In this document: positions 22,385 through 34,082 of the stretch, piece by piece
Layout of the letters: every line of letters starts with the position of its first letter
How positions within the stretch are numbered: the first letter of the stretch is position 1
Source: Nemophila menziesii
Taxonomy: Eukaryota; Streptophyta; Magnoliopsida; Boraginales; Hydrophyllaceae
Direction: 5' to 3'
DNA length: 64,000 bases
Assembly (NCBI GenBank): GCA_029959085.1
Contig: JARWIR010000005.1
Coordinates: 37,317,350 to 37,381,349 of the forward strand
The notes under the pieces: model-generated
What the model saw: only the letters and a program-made list of their open reading frames with translations
Told to the model about the DNA's origin: nothing
The model's database searches: none
Translations under genes and position numbers: made by a program

Positions 22385-22720
22385 AAAAATAGCGACGACA
22401 TTTAAACGTTTCGCGACGACATTCAAACATTTCGCGACGACATTCAAAGGATGAATGTCGTCGCTAATATTTTACGACGACATTCATCCACCTTGTCGCC
22501 GCTTATAAATAATAAAAAATTCAATTGGTCAGCTTGGGCGGCCAACTTTCCCGCTCTCGAAATACCAAATTTTTGCGACGACGTGTCGTCGCTAACCTTT
22601 GACACGCAAAGGTCATGTGTACGGGACACGACACGTGTCCAACTTAACGACGAAATTCCTTAGGTTAGCGAAGACATGCGTGTCGTCCCTAATCAAATAT
22701 TCTATAAAGCCCTAACCGAG
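22385..22720 (+). promoter_or_regulatory. Internal GCGACGA block with TATA box, promoter of the second CACTA gene
   Basis: GCGACGACATT words in both orientations (22391-22680) form a block like the element's subterminal regions. It is followed by TCTATAAAGCC at about 22700 and an apparent leader (22720-22825) ending in a donor-like AAGGTAATG. No CACTA terminus is present here. The layout (GCGACGA block, CTAAT, TATA-like box, leader) repeats that at 15480-15770, so I read it as a second promoter rather than a nested element's end. Confidence 0.65.
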
Positions 22721-23272
22721 CTTCATTTCAGCCATAACAACACCACAAATCACTCCAAAAAATGCCATTTCCGCCATAGCCAAGCATTTCCGAGGAAGAA
22801 CAACACCAAATACGACATCAAGGTAATGATTCCAATCCAATAACACATTCTAATCACTACTTTTTAATTTTTTAATTTTTATTTTCTAATATCTTTTGTT
22901 GTGTATTTTTTTGTATGATTCCTTCTTCTTGGCATGAATATATGGACGAAATCTACACCATTTCTACGTAACAGGTTCCAATTTCCGGATCAAACTTGCA
23001 ATTTTTTTTATTTTTGGTTAAAAAATTCATGAATGTTTAATGTTTAAATGAAATCCGAATGTTATGTATATAATTATGGGATGTTTAGTATTTTTTTGTG
23101 TTAAAAAACAACTTGTAATTGTACTTTGTTTAAAATTAGCTAAAATTAGGGTTTTGTTATGATTGTTGGATTTTAATTGTAATATTTGTTGTGATATCGT
23201 GATTTAACTGTGTTATAAGATATAGGGACCTATTTGCAATATCTTAAATTTGTATGTGATGTTTAGGATTTC

Positions 23273-23765
23273 ATAAGGAATAAAATGCAATTTCATAAGG
23301 ACTAAAATGCAATTTAAAAGAAAATTGGGATTGAAATGCAATTTTTTTTTAAAATAGGACTAAAATGCAATTTTATAAAAATTAGGCCTAAAATGCACAT
23401 TTTAAATAACTTAGAACTATAATGGAATTTAAAAAAATTAAGACTAAAATGCAATTTTATAGAAAATAGTCCAAAAATGCAATTTAAAAAAAAATTGGGA
23501 CTAAAATGCAATTTTAAAAAAAATTAGGACTTATTTGCAATTTTATAAAAATTTGTAAAATGCAATTTTAAAAAAAATTAGGACTTATTTGCAATTTTAT
23601 AAAAATTAGGACTAAAATACAATTTTTAAAAAAATTGCATTTTATTTGCAATTTTATAAATAAATTTTTATAAGGACTAAAACAGAATTTTAAAAAAAAT
23701 ATGGACCTATTAGCAATTAAATTGAATTTTATCAAAAAAATAGTAAAGGACTAATTAGTAAATTT
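23273..23765. repeat. Minisatellite of about 29 bp, ACTAAAATGCAATTTT type
   Basis: About 16 imperfect copies of GGACTAAAATGCAATTTTA plus an A-rich spacer lie between the leader and the first coding exon of the second CACTA gene. A - strand frame of 65 codons through it is a repeat artefact. Confidence 0.9.
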
Positions 23766-23770
23766 TATAG

Positions 23771-25368
23771 ATGGCTGATGTTATGGGTCGTAACGATCCC
23801 CCGAGGCGTGCTAACCGTCCTATGGCCAATTGAGCCCAACCATCGGGTAATAAAAAATTCAATTAATATAATTTCAATTAAGAAAATATATAATTAATAA
23901 ATATTTTCAATAAAATAGGTGAACGTAAAAGAAGACGCCCTAAAGCTGCCACGCCTATACGAACAGCTCAGGAGACCTTGAAGAGAGTCGGCTGGCCCAT
24001 TCCAGTTGACTTTTCGATTATCGAAGACACATTGAACTTCGTTGGCCCACATAGTAAACACGTGGGTTAGGTGGTGAGGAATGCAGTTCGCGATGCCGTT
24101 CCTCCGTGCTACAAAGGATGGATAGAGGTCCCCGACCATAACAAAGGGGTTATTATGCAGCGAGTGCACGAGTTTTTTGATTTAGACGAGTGGAGGCGGC
24201 GAGACGATTGGGAGGAGATTATTAAGAGGTTGAATACGATGACATCTACGGCCTACAGGCGATGGAATCGGATTTGAAGAACGACTACTACCTCACGGGT
24301 ACTGATCCACCAGATGTTCTACCGGAGTATTGGGCGTTGGCGAAGAAGATGTGGGATGACGAGGCCAAACAGGTAGAAAAATAATAATTTATTAATTATT
24401 TTATATGTCTTTATTTATTAATTTTATAACTATTTATTTATTATTTGTAACAGAGTCAGGCTGAGATTAATAAGAAAAATCGAGAGCAGCAAACAGTTCC
24501 GAGCAAGGCGGGGTCAAGGAACTTATCCTAGACTCGAGAGGTGATTATAGAGGTATAATTTTAATTAAATAAAAATTTAATTTACTATTTTTTTTAATTT
24601 AATTTTTAACTAATTAATATTTGTTATTGTATACTGTCCAGGGAAGCTGAAGACGGTGACGAAAAAGCCGTTGACTTTTTTCGATGATGGTACCCAGGAG
24701 GAGATGGAGCTTCCTCCTTTAAGCGGCTATTTCGATCACCTGTCTTACGATGCAGCTACAGAATGCTGGCGTGACGAGCGTTTGGAGAAAGCTAGTGTAA
24801 GTTTTTTTTAAATTGCTTTAAATTAATTATTTATTGTTAACTTTACTTTTTTATTAATCTAATTTATTTTTAAATTGAAATCTAATTACAGGGTGTTCTT
24901 CGGGAGAAGATGAAGAAGAAGGTTGTGCAGGCTGGAGCGGAGGGAGCTGAAGTTACTATCCAAGAGCAGATGGATGCCATGCTCGAGACTATCATAGAGG
25001 ACCTGCACCCACCCAAGACAAAATAATGGGTGCCCACCATTGGTCCGGTTCGAAAAAGAGCCAAGACTCCTAAACAGCCGGATAGGCAAAACGAGGAGCT
25101 TCTCAAGGCGATTCTGGCTGGAATGATCGAGCTTCGTGTGGCTCAAGGACTTGAACCTATACCGGATCCAGCCTCTGCATCGACCAGGCCCACAACTTCT
25201 TCGAGTCGGCTGAGTCAACCCCCGAGCATGGCGGACACGCTCCTCGAAGCGTTAAACGGCATGAGAATCGCCCAAGGACTTCCACCGACCAGCATACCCG
25301 GGCCCACCAGTGAGGAGAGAGGAGATGAAGAGAGAGAAGATGAATACGAGCGCTTGAGTGACGATTGA
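23771..25368 (+). pseudogene. CACTA second gene, plant transposase Ptta/En/Spm (Transposase_24) family, decayed
   Basis: Five exons can be traced with good splice sites: 23771-23846, 23919-24372, 24454-24552, 24642-24796 and 24892-25368. The start MADVMGRNDPP is followed by a basic stretch (RKRRRPK). Then comes the Transposase_24-like region with VRNAVRDAVPPCYKGWIEVP and WRRRDDWEEIIKRL (24070-24260), PPDVLPEYWALAKKMWDDEAK, INKKNREQQ and GSRNLS, a WRDE...LREKMKKK segment, and an acidic C-terminus (EERGDEEREDEYERLSDD). Related proteins accompany TNP2 in many plant CACTA elements and probably have the DNA-binding accessory role. Stops at 23831, 24068, 24529 and 25024 and a frameshift near 24265 make it non-functional. 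Confidence 0.85.
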
Positions 25369-25639
25369 TTTATGTTTATTTTATTAAGATGGTTTGTAAT
25401 ATTTGACTTTACGTTTTTTAATTCTGTTTGACTTTTTATTTGACTATGTTTGACTTTGACTTCACGTTTAATTTTAGTATCGAATGATCGTATTTTATAT
25501 ATATTTTTGGATTTTTATTTATTTGTAAATTTTGCATTATATTTAAAATAAAAAAAATAAAAATCAAATCAAAACTAAAATTAAAACAAAAAATAATAAT
25601 AAAAATGAATTTTTTTACAAAAATAATAATAATAATAAT

Positions 25640-26043
25640 GAATAGCGACGACAATTTGGTCGTCGCTAACATGTAAATTAAATAAATAAATAATCCTTTA
25701 CGGCGATATTAAAAAAAAAATAACAGCGATGACCTAACCGTCACTATTAGTTCGTGGTTAGTGTATTTAAAAAAAAGATAGAATATATAATTAATAAACG
25801 ATTAAAAAAGAAAAAGTAATTCATTAATTAGCGACGACTTGGCCTCGTCGCTAACCCGTAATCTCTGCGACGCCACGCCTCGTCGATAAGCGGCTGAGTG
25901 ATTAGGGGCGAAATCACAACAATTCGTGGCTAATGGGCATAGCGACATTCGTGGCTAATGTCGTCGCTAATCACGTTTAGCGACGGATTACAGGTTATTA
26001 GCGACAAGGTCTCTCGTCGCTAAACAGCGCGAATCCAGTAGTG
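25640..26043. promoter_or_regulatory. 3' GCGACGA subterminal block and terminal repeat
   Basis: From AGCGACGACAATTTGGTCGTCGC at about 25644, GCGACG-type words on both strands continue to the end, densest at 25830-26030. The right terminus, inverted, is CACTACTGGATTCGCGCT. The block is the expected transposase and accessory-protein binding zone. Confidence 0.85.
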
Positions 26044-26046
26044 TCT
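26044..26046. repeat. CACTA target-site duplication, right copy (TCT)
   Basis: TCT follows the right terminus and continues into GGCTTGTGATATCTGA, the same flank as at the empty sites in units 2 and 3. Confidence 0.92.
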
Positions 26047-27842
26047 GGCTTGTGATATCTGAGTGTGAGAAGAGGAGATAGATTCTTGTATAGCATATGA
26101 GAGAACTAAAAAAAGTCTAATATTTTTTTATTTTAATATCACTCTTCACTTGTAAGAGAAAGAACTTAAGAGTTATTTTTGTTTTTATACATGTTTTACT
26201 TGGCTTGTAACTATGTAAAAAACTAAGAAGTCTTTTAGTACAAATATCCATGTTGCTCGGTCCTTTAAAAATTAATGCCCCATTAGTTTATACAATATAT
26301 ATTTTTCACGTGGGTCTAAAAGATTTCCATTGGTCCATCTTGCCTAGGTACGCTTCAATATATGGTATTAAACTTAATTTGGTTTTTTGACTTTCACATT
26401 CCATCATCTTAGGTACTTTCCAGTGGCGAGTTGACAATTGAGTGCTCGAACTTAGGGATAGGCGCACTTAATTAGAAAAGGACTAGGCACCCCATTAAAT
26501 ATATCAAATAAATATAACATGCACAAATATGTTATTTTTTAGGCAGAAATTTAGACCGAAACTAGTGGCATCTAGGAAAAAGGATTGCGAAAGAGTATAT
26601 CCATAGATAAAGATTTTAGCAGAAATACAATGGCAGAGTTACATGGAAAGAAAAAAAATATCAAATGTAGTTTAGTTTCGTTAATTTGTTCTTTTACAGA
26701 TGTGTTGGAGACGGACATGAGAGAAGTATTTTATAATTAGCTTTACTACTAGTTAACATATTTGTATTTCATAGTTTTATACTTTTCTTAATTATTACTT
26801 ATGTATACATTGTTTCTTTCGGTTTTTGAAATGATCTGAATTTACCGTAGTCTCTTCCATGAAAAAGATCTCTAACTTATGATTTATGTTATTTTACTAA
26901 ACTACATACATATCAATGTTCAATTCTAAAAAAACTCAAAAAAAACTAAAATTGTAAGTTGATTCATTGACTTAAACGAGAGTATGTCATGTTCCGTACG
27001 TATTACTTTCACACTTGATTTGGTTGACTATTATTTTTAAATATTAATACATTATTTAATTTTTGATGCTTAAGCTTTAACATTTCTATTTATTATCTTT
27101 ATTACATCTATTATTTTTCTTATCATGAAAAATAAAATTAATCATATTACTTTCGTATAATACTTTCTATTTAAATAGTCATGTTTTCATTCTTAATTAA
27201 TATTTTATACATATTTTAATTTACATAACTTGCTTATCTTATTCATAATTTCATTATCATCAATTTAAATTATAGTACCAATAAATTAAGAATGTCAAAT
27301 ACCAAGATTTAAATAATCATCTTAATTTGGTGGGTTCGCAAGTACAAGTGTTTATATTGTCGATAGTTTTGTGTTGTTGGACGGTGGTTGTGGTTATATT
27401 AGATCAAAGATGATGGTAAATATATTGTAAGATCTGATTGTATTAGAAATTATTGAAGCGTAAATATAGTAACAAATTTATTCTACAACAGTTAAAATAA
27501 GGGTCAAACATTTGTTTTTAATCAAAATCTTTTTATGACTATAACCCTTGAATTTAATAAAATTATAAAACAAAATTTTAAAAAATAAGAGTAATCTATA
27601 ATAATTTTATCCAGAAATGATCCCTCAAGAAAATAACCACATCAAGCTCTAGATGGATGAATAAGCTCAATTCTTAAAAAAAATATATTGGTGGGTTGCA
27701 CCTTTAGAGCCAATAGACTTTTTTGCACATTCTTATTGAACATTATTTTTTCTTGACATGTAAAAGAGGCAAAGTATAAGTAAAGAAACGAAAAAACAAT
27801 ACAAAGAACATATTTTTTAAGATGAATTACAAACATTACCCA
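26047..27842. other. Unit 1 distal segment right of the CACTA insertion, non-coding
   Basis: It matches 38899-40709 and 51646-53456. The stretch is AT-rich and no gene was identified. Words such as TTTTCACGTGGG (a G-box core) near 26306 recur in every unit, which would suit a former promoter, but no transcript can be assigned. Confidence 0.55.
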
Positions 27843-27966
27843 TCAGTATCTAATTTCAAGTTGATGGCCGAGGATCGCATACAATGAGGCTTCATCATTT
27901 CCTTGGATATGATTATTAGTAGTTTCTAAAGCCTCTCTAATACGATTATGATTGGTTCTATTTACC
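27843..27966 (-). pseudogene. Unidentified terminal exon at the unit 1/2 boundary
   Basis: On the - strand, after an acceptor-like TTATAG, a frame of about 40 residues ends at a TGA: IREALETTNNHIQGNDEASL, then YAILGHQLEIRY. The same frame is open at 40710-40832 and 53457-53579 with only a few residue changes, so it was probably the last exon of a gene. I do not recognise the family. At the array start (4374) only its first part remains. Confidence 0.45.
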
Positions 27967-29060
27967 TATAACAATAAACTAAGAATAATAATAAAATACA
28001 CACGTGTTGTTTCACATAACAGAGGGACGGATGTTGCAATTAATAAATCATTTAATGAGGTTGAAGAAGTGGAGCAGGAAGTGATGAAGCTGTGTGATTA
28101 ATATTGGACATGAAAGTTAAATGATAAACTCTTGGGTGCACGTACACTACAAAACAGGGAATTAGGGACGCAAATTTGACCTCCAAGAAAAGCTGTAATA
28201 GAGTTTTTGAAAGAGATGCTAAAGAATATATTCAAAACTAGAGTAGTTTCAATTCTCTTGCTAGGTTAATATAGATGTTCAAACTTGTTTTCGTATCTTC
28301 AAATATAAACTAGCTAACTCAAATGATAGGTTTGATTTTTGAACTCCAAGATCAAGCATTGATTCACTTTCTTACACATTTCAACTAATATTTTTAGAAT
28401 TGCAGCGCATATTGATTACAAACAGTTTATCTTTTATGATCCAATCTCAATTTTTATGAATAATTTATACTAGATGAAATGTGTAGTATAAATTTTGAAG
28501 GGCGGTAGTACTGAAAAAAATTTCTGCAGAGAATTTAACTTCTTCAACCGAATAGCCCACAACCCTAGATGCGAGGACTCACCTTTCAGTTTCACTAACA
28601 AGGACTATAAATGACGACTCCGACCTGGAGTTTAAGTTTCAAGCACCTACATATACACAATCTCAAATTTTGTAAGTATCATGCTAGATCATTCTTACCT
28701 TGATGTTACAAGCTAAATAATTATTTATTCCAATCATTTTCTGAAAAAAATATCTACTAGTTAAACTTCAAATTGAAAAGCAAACAGATTGATTTTCTGA
28801 AACAGAACAATCAACTCCTTTACCCCATCCAACAATCAAATCCAATACAAAATAGTCTTTAAAACAACATTCATAGCACTAAAACAATATTCCATTCTTT
28901 CTCCAAACAACTATGCTATATTGAACATTAGTAAATAAAATAAAGGGTTATCGTAAACCGGACCTAACAAGAATTAAAAATAAAACGCTTCAACTATATG
29001 ATATAAAATCCACTAATCCTGAAAATTCCTCAATTGACATCTTACCAAAAATCTTGTTGT
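27918..29060. other. Unit 2 leading segment, non-coding
   Basis: 3' flank of the ARO pseudogene, AT-rich. A CACTACAAAA word lies at 28145, followed by CAGGGAATTAGGGACG. No gene was seen. Confidence 0.55.
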
Positions 29061-30059
29061 TTAAAGTTCATATAGTGAGTGTTGAGGTAGCATACAACTA
29101 TGATAAACATTGAGATTACTCAAAGCTTTCGAAATCATCTCATCTAATTCTTCATGCTTAGTAATTAATGCACGATCTATCCCTTGAAGAGCGTTCAAGA
29201 CATTAGCTTGATCAAGCGCTTCATAACTACCCGCATTAATCGGAAGGTAGCAAAGAAGAACCGCTCCATTAATCTTCGCTCTTTTGTCTCCTCGTACTAA
29301 CATTTCCATCAAACTCGAAACCCCATCGAAATCTATAATTGTTCTAGAATGTTCCACACAAAGATAATTCTCAATCGCCATGAACTTCCCAAGTGAATAC
29401 GCCGCTTCTATTGACAAAGCTTGATTTGAACTACCCAATTGCTCGATTAATACTCTTATCACCCTCGTTTCTCTTGCCGGAAAAGTTCTCGCCCGAAAAT
29501 CGATACAATGTATAGCCGGAACTTGTATTCTTAGTTAACCGGAATCTTTAATCACCCTTAGTAACTGTTCCAGGAGAGCTTTTCTTGCAGGTGAATTATT
29601 TTCAAAAGCCACTTGTCTAAGTTCAGCGTCCATTTCAGCTGAAGATGTGACTTCCATAATTGCGTTTAAGCAATTAAATCGTAAATCTCCTTCTTCTTTC
29701 TCGACTAGCGTCCATTCGGTGATTCTCTTGCTAATTGATATATTCCCACGAGCAAGCATTGATAAAGCCTTGGCGCAATTTAACTTCATCTTGAGTTTCA
29801 CATCATCTTGAGAATCAAACATTCAAGCTGAGAATTCTTGGCCATTTTCGCGACTAAATTTTTTAAATGTAGTTGAACCTTCATTAGTGAATTGTTTAAC
29901 ACTTGGAGAATTATCGGAACTCCAAGTTCATTGATAATTACACGAACTCTCTCCTCATTATTCACGTCCAGTAGCTTCTTAAAGTCATGAGTTGAAAAGA
30001 TGGTGATGCAACAGTGAAGTTTGTTTAGTCGCTTGCATCTCTTCACTAGAGATAACGCC
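29061..30059 (-). pseudogene. ARO-like armadillo-repeat pseudogene, unit 2
   Basis: It is the same gene relic as in unit 1. It begins after a TTCAG acceptor with ALSLVKRCKRLNKL, then jumps from DFKKLLD directly to NNEERVRVI, because about 340 bp coding the SLPPI block and the first armadillo repeats are deleted. A second deletion (net about 67 bp) removes the RQNVI...LLSF block, joining KNSQLE to out-of-frame sequence near 29823. Downstream, VEKEEGDLRFNCLNAIMEVTSSAEM and the C-terminal repeats (29462-29061) are well preserved, with a break near 29530. The C-terminal frame alone is 133 codons. Without an N-terminal exon and with these deletions it cannot make the family's protein of about 650 residues. 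Confidence 0.85.
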
Positions 30060-32820
30060 CTGAATCCAAACAAATTAAAATATAGAAAACAAATAATTCT
30101 TAATCATAAACTACCTCAAAATAATCCCTGAATAGAGACTATTTTATTTAAATTATGAAACGTCTCAATGAAAGAAGTCCGGCAGACTATTTTCCAATAT
30201 ATATATATATATATTTCAATATAATATAAATACAATTTTATTTTAAATTATTTTTTCTTAAATTCTATACTAATAAATAAAAATAGAAGAAAAATTCAAA
30301 AAACCTAGGATAATGGAAAGGTAGGTTGAAAAAAGTTTACTCATATTTTTATGTAATTTTTTTTATTAGAAATCTGATTCTAACATCCTCTTTTAGAAAA
30401 ATTATAGCCTCCCAAACCTAATTATTAATCCCAAGTATAATGATTAGCTCACCTGATCTAATTATAAGACTTTTATACTCCTTGAACTTGAACTAGAAAA
30501 TACTCCAAATACCCTTAAGTTTTTAGCCCTCTTTGAAATTAATTTTTTTCAAGTAAATAAAAAAAATACTCTAAAAATCTTACATCTTACAAAATCCGAA
30601 GAAGCAATTATTTTTATTTAAGTAAACAAAAAATTATTGACAAGGATATGCAAATAATTTAAAAAACTGAACCTGGTTGAAATGACATGATCAACGATCT
30701 ATGATAAAAAAAATATTTGATGACAAAGTTGAAAATGCCTTTGAAAGGGAGAGCATCATATGAGATATAATTTCAACAATTATCAAAGAAAATGATTTTG
30801 ATGATGGTTTTGTGTAATGTGTATGTAATAGGTTGATGGGATCAAAACAGAAGGGCGAGGTTAGGGTTGGATAATAATATGTATGAAGGATGATATGATT
30901 TATGAACACGAGTAGTTGGTGGCGGCTGAGTTTAGGGTTTGTGAAAATAGAAGACAATGTGATATATAGGAACGTTTTACAAATTTGGGCTCAGATTCAT
31001 TTAGATCCAATGAGACCTTTTGTAGTTGCAGAGTATTTATCTGTTTACATATTTTTTTTGTTCGGAAGTTTTACTAACAAAATAATTATCTTGGAAGATT
31101 TTTCTATAATATAATTTTTTTATTGTAGTTATTTAAATAAATATTCTGTTATTTTTTTATAGTGATTTATGTTAATTAAATTAATATAATATTTTATCTA
31201 GAAGAATATATTACACATTGTTAATCATGTTAAATTTTGTAAATCTTCATAAAATATAATGTTAATGTTTCAAAAATACTGTCTACTTAGGATTTCAAAG
31301 ACAATTTTTATCTTAGAGTTATTCTAATAATAGTGAATATAATGATTCTGGTTCTTAATTTATATGAGAATTGAGTGGAAATTATTTTTGTTGGGATGGA
31401 AGGAGTATTTTATTTTATTTTATATAATCTATTTAATTTGATACTTCAATTTATTTGAAATATATTTTATATTTAGGGATTTTTTTAATTTTTTACACTT
31501 TAACAAAAATATTAAATTTATCAATATTCTTAATATATTTATTATCTATAACAAAGTAATAATTAATGAAAAATATGAATTCAAAATTTTAGTAAAGTAC
31601 AATTTGATCAGATGGTTTAGTATTTTAATTTTATATTCCGATGGTTAATTAGATAGATGAATATGAGTAGTTACAGATATTCCAAATGATGTCACAAATT
31701 ATTCTAGTTATATAATACATATATATTAAAAGTTAAATAATGATGATTTATAATTTGTTTTATGACATCAATTGCTATATTGCATTCTTCATAAGGATAA
31801 CACCCAAGTTGTAGACTTATGTTTACAATTTAAATTTTAGATTGTTGATGGAGTAAAAATATCACCTATCAAACGATAGTCTTTTGAGATCTTCAAAAGC
31901 TTTTCGAGATAGTATTGTCTTGCACAAGTAGTACATTCGTATGACCACTACGAAAGAAGTTCTAATGACACTATTATACTCAAGTTCATGGTGAATTTGT
32001 AATTAAGGGATCTCAAGTAAGGGAAATTATATAGTCGGTGAACGAGTTTGTGATATATGTATAACTTCAAGGTGGAATCGATGTTAACTTAATCTATAGG
32101 GTTTGCCAATTACATATATCAATATATAGTGGTCCAACAGATTGTTGATTGTCAAGATAGGGATACAATGGTATATTACGTACCATTTTTTGCAATGTAG
32201 TGGAAGAACGTTACTATACCTATCTTTGGTAATAGATACAAGATTGTTGCAACATGTATACTAATAAAAATTTATAGGCTGATTCTTATAGATATAAAGA
32301 GACTAGTTATATAGACTAGCATGTGAGGACCAGCTGCTCATGTGATACTTCAGTGTTTGTGAAGTTTTCAGGTGCTCTAGAAGTACACTTAAAGTCGTTC
32401 AGTTTCATATCTATTGGTTATTTTGAAGACCAATGACTTATCATCTGTTTCTTTTTTTGTGATGTATTCAAGGGAAAATTTTCCATCAAATATGTATCCA
32501 TTATCTTCAAAAATCATATTTCATATGAAGTATTTAATACAAATGTGTTGTGTATATAAACATGTTCAATATTATAAAATGTGGAAGCACTTATGGCAGT
32601 TTCTCCTCCACAAGAATGAATCTATTAAGTGGGATCACCGATCCTGTCCAAAATAACGTATTCTCCAACTTAACATATACATTACCTTACGTTAAGAAAC
32701 AATCCTTTCAACGACTATACCAAAAATTTATATCAAATAAAACCTAGAAGTTTAAATAGATTAAATGACTTCAATTTATGTGTGGCATGCTTCGATAGCT
32801 AAAGTTACTATTCTCTTTTT
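30060..32820. other. Unit 2 AT-rich segment between ARO relic and LINE
   Basis: No supported gene was seen. It contains a short (TA)n at about 30199, and the roughly 330-bp block at 31064-31395 that unit 1 lacks. That block ends in GGGATGGAAGGAGTA, which looks like a Stowaway-type end, but no matching left end was found. The LTR-like stretch follows from about 31840. Confidence 0.5.
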
Positions 32821-32832
32821 ACTGATGTGTCT

Positions 32833-34070
32833 TTTTTTTTCGCTAAACAAGCAAAAACATTTATTAAAACTTCAAAATCATGTATCATTAAAACTTTAAA
32901 AACAGTTTCAAACGAAACTAAATAGACAGAATTACATCAAAAAAAAAAAACTATCCACTCTAACTTTTAAAAACTTTATCTATTTTCCAACCCTTTACTA
33001 TCTCTTCACTGCATTTTTTGCCTTGAACCTCTGACAACTGGTAGACTTCATATAGAGAAAGCTTTGGATATTGGATAACACCTCCTCTTTAGTTTTCTCT
33101 TATCCTCTATGCACTATTGTGTTTCTGTTACTCCATACAGTGAAACATACGCTGTAAACCATCCACCATATATAAAATTTAAAAACTTATCATGTGCATT
33201 ATTAAGAAAAACATCAAGCATCTCATCGCAAGTATTACAATCGATCCATCTTGAACCACTCCTTTCTACACATTGTATTAGAATCCTCCTAAAAAAAGAA
33301 CAACCCATAAATAGGTGTTCCCTATCGTCCACTGCATTGTTACACATCACACAATTACTATCAATACTTATACCCCACTCGCTCATCCTACTTCTTGTGG
33401 GTAATCTATCCAGGCATTCCAACCATGTAATGAATCTATACTTAGGTATATTACTTTTATACCACTCAAATCTAGTCCATTCCAAAATCATGCCACGACC
33501 CTAATCTCATGGACTATGTTTTTAAAATAGAACTTATTTTTGCAACTAGCCGACCATTTAATTCTATCCATACCTTCACTAGGCCTAGGTATCAAATCAG
33601 CTAATCCACTGAGATCATTAGGGAAGTGCCACCTACATTTAGTGTAACAGCTTTCAACTGTCTTATTTGCCCATAGTGTATAAAAACCACCTCCATGTTC
33701 AGTACTTCTCTGACATTTCTGCCCCTAATCCACCTATACCAATACATGAAAGTTCTTGATCAATTTTTTACCTCATGATTAATAAAATCATAGGCCACAT
33801 CCCTCAGGTTTATTAATTTCTTCCAAATCCATGCACTGTCCTGCTTAATAGTCATTACCTATATACAACCTACGTTTATTATATTATTATGAGCCCAACT
33901 ACTAAGTAAATTTCCATCTCTATTATAAATTCTCCAGAACAAACTAAGCATACACACCTTGTTTAAAGTCTCTATATTAGGCACATTAAGACCCCCTTCA
34001 GCTTTTGGTGTATACACCCTTTCCCAATTCACCTTTGCTCCCCTAGCTCCCTCTACAATTCCTTTCCTCT
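32833..34070 (-). mobile_element. 5'-truncated LINE, unit 2
   Basis: It is the same insertion as in unit 1 (1,238 bp), with target duplications ACTGATGTGTCT (32821-32832) and ACTAATGTGTCT (34071-34082), one base now different. The poly(T) run is at 32832-32840. The zf-RVT frame (33491-33114) keeps DRLPTRSRM and the C-x2-C-x8-H-x4-C pattern. The upstream linker and RT-end frames are more broken than in unit 1. The shared insertion point and truncation show the insertion happened once, before the units multiplied. Confidence 0.9.
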
Positions 34071-34082
34071 ACTAATGTGTCT

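Larger units (their letters stand above)
15445..26043 (+). mobile_element. CACTA (En/Spm) DNA transposon, complete ends, two decayed genes
   Basis: 10,599 bp. The left end reads CACAACTGGATTCGCGCT and the right end, inverted, reads CACTACTGGATTCGCGCT, so the terminal repeat is intact apart from base 4 and a few bases further in. Subterminal blocks are packed with GCGACGA/TCGTCGC words on both strands. Inside, in one orientation, lie a TNP2-type transposase gene, a 2.2-kb minisatellite, a second GCGACGA block with a TATA-like box, a second minisatellite and a Transposase_24 gene. Both genes carry stops, so this copy is probably not autonomous. It inserted only into unit 1, after the array had formed. 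Confidence 0.95.
4374..27917. repeat. Tandem array unit 1 (rearranged, carries the CACTA insertion)
   Basis: It starts at TAGTAGTTTCTAAAGCC, the same word that begins units 2, 3 and 4. Without the CACTA element and one TSD copy it is about 12.94 kb. It aligns in order with unit 2 from 4374 to about 13050, is then replaced by an inverted patch (13053-14967), and rejoins at about 14968 (unit 2 equivalent 38416). It differs from the others by keeping a longer ARO remnant and lacking about 330 bp near 7890. Confidence 0.9.

Noticed and set aside
22385..22700. Left end of a second, nested CACTA element
   Set aside because: GCGACGA words are present but no CACTA terminus or target duplication could be found, and the genes on both sides fit one element.
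25030..25368. A separate 112-codon gene
   Set aside because: It is the last exon of the Transposase_24-type gene, continuing the same frame after an in-frame TAA at 25024.
33109..33504. 131-codon + strand frame opposite the zf-RVT region
   Set aside because: It is the antisense shadow of the LINE frame, which has a clear zinc-binding motif on the - strand.
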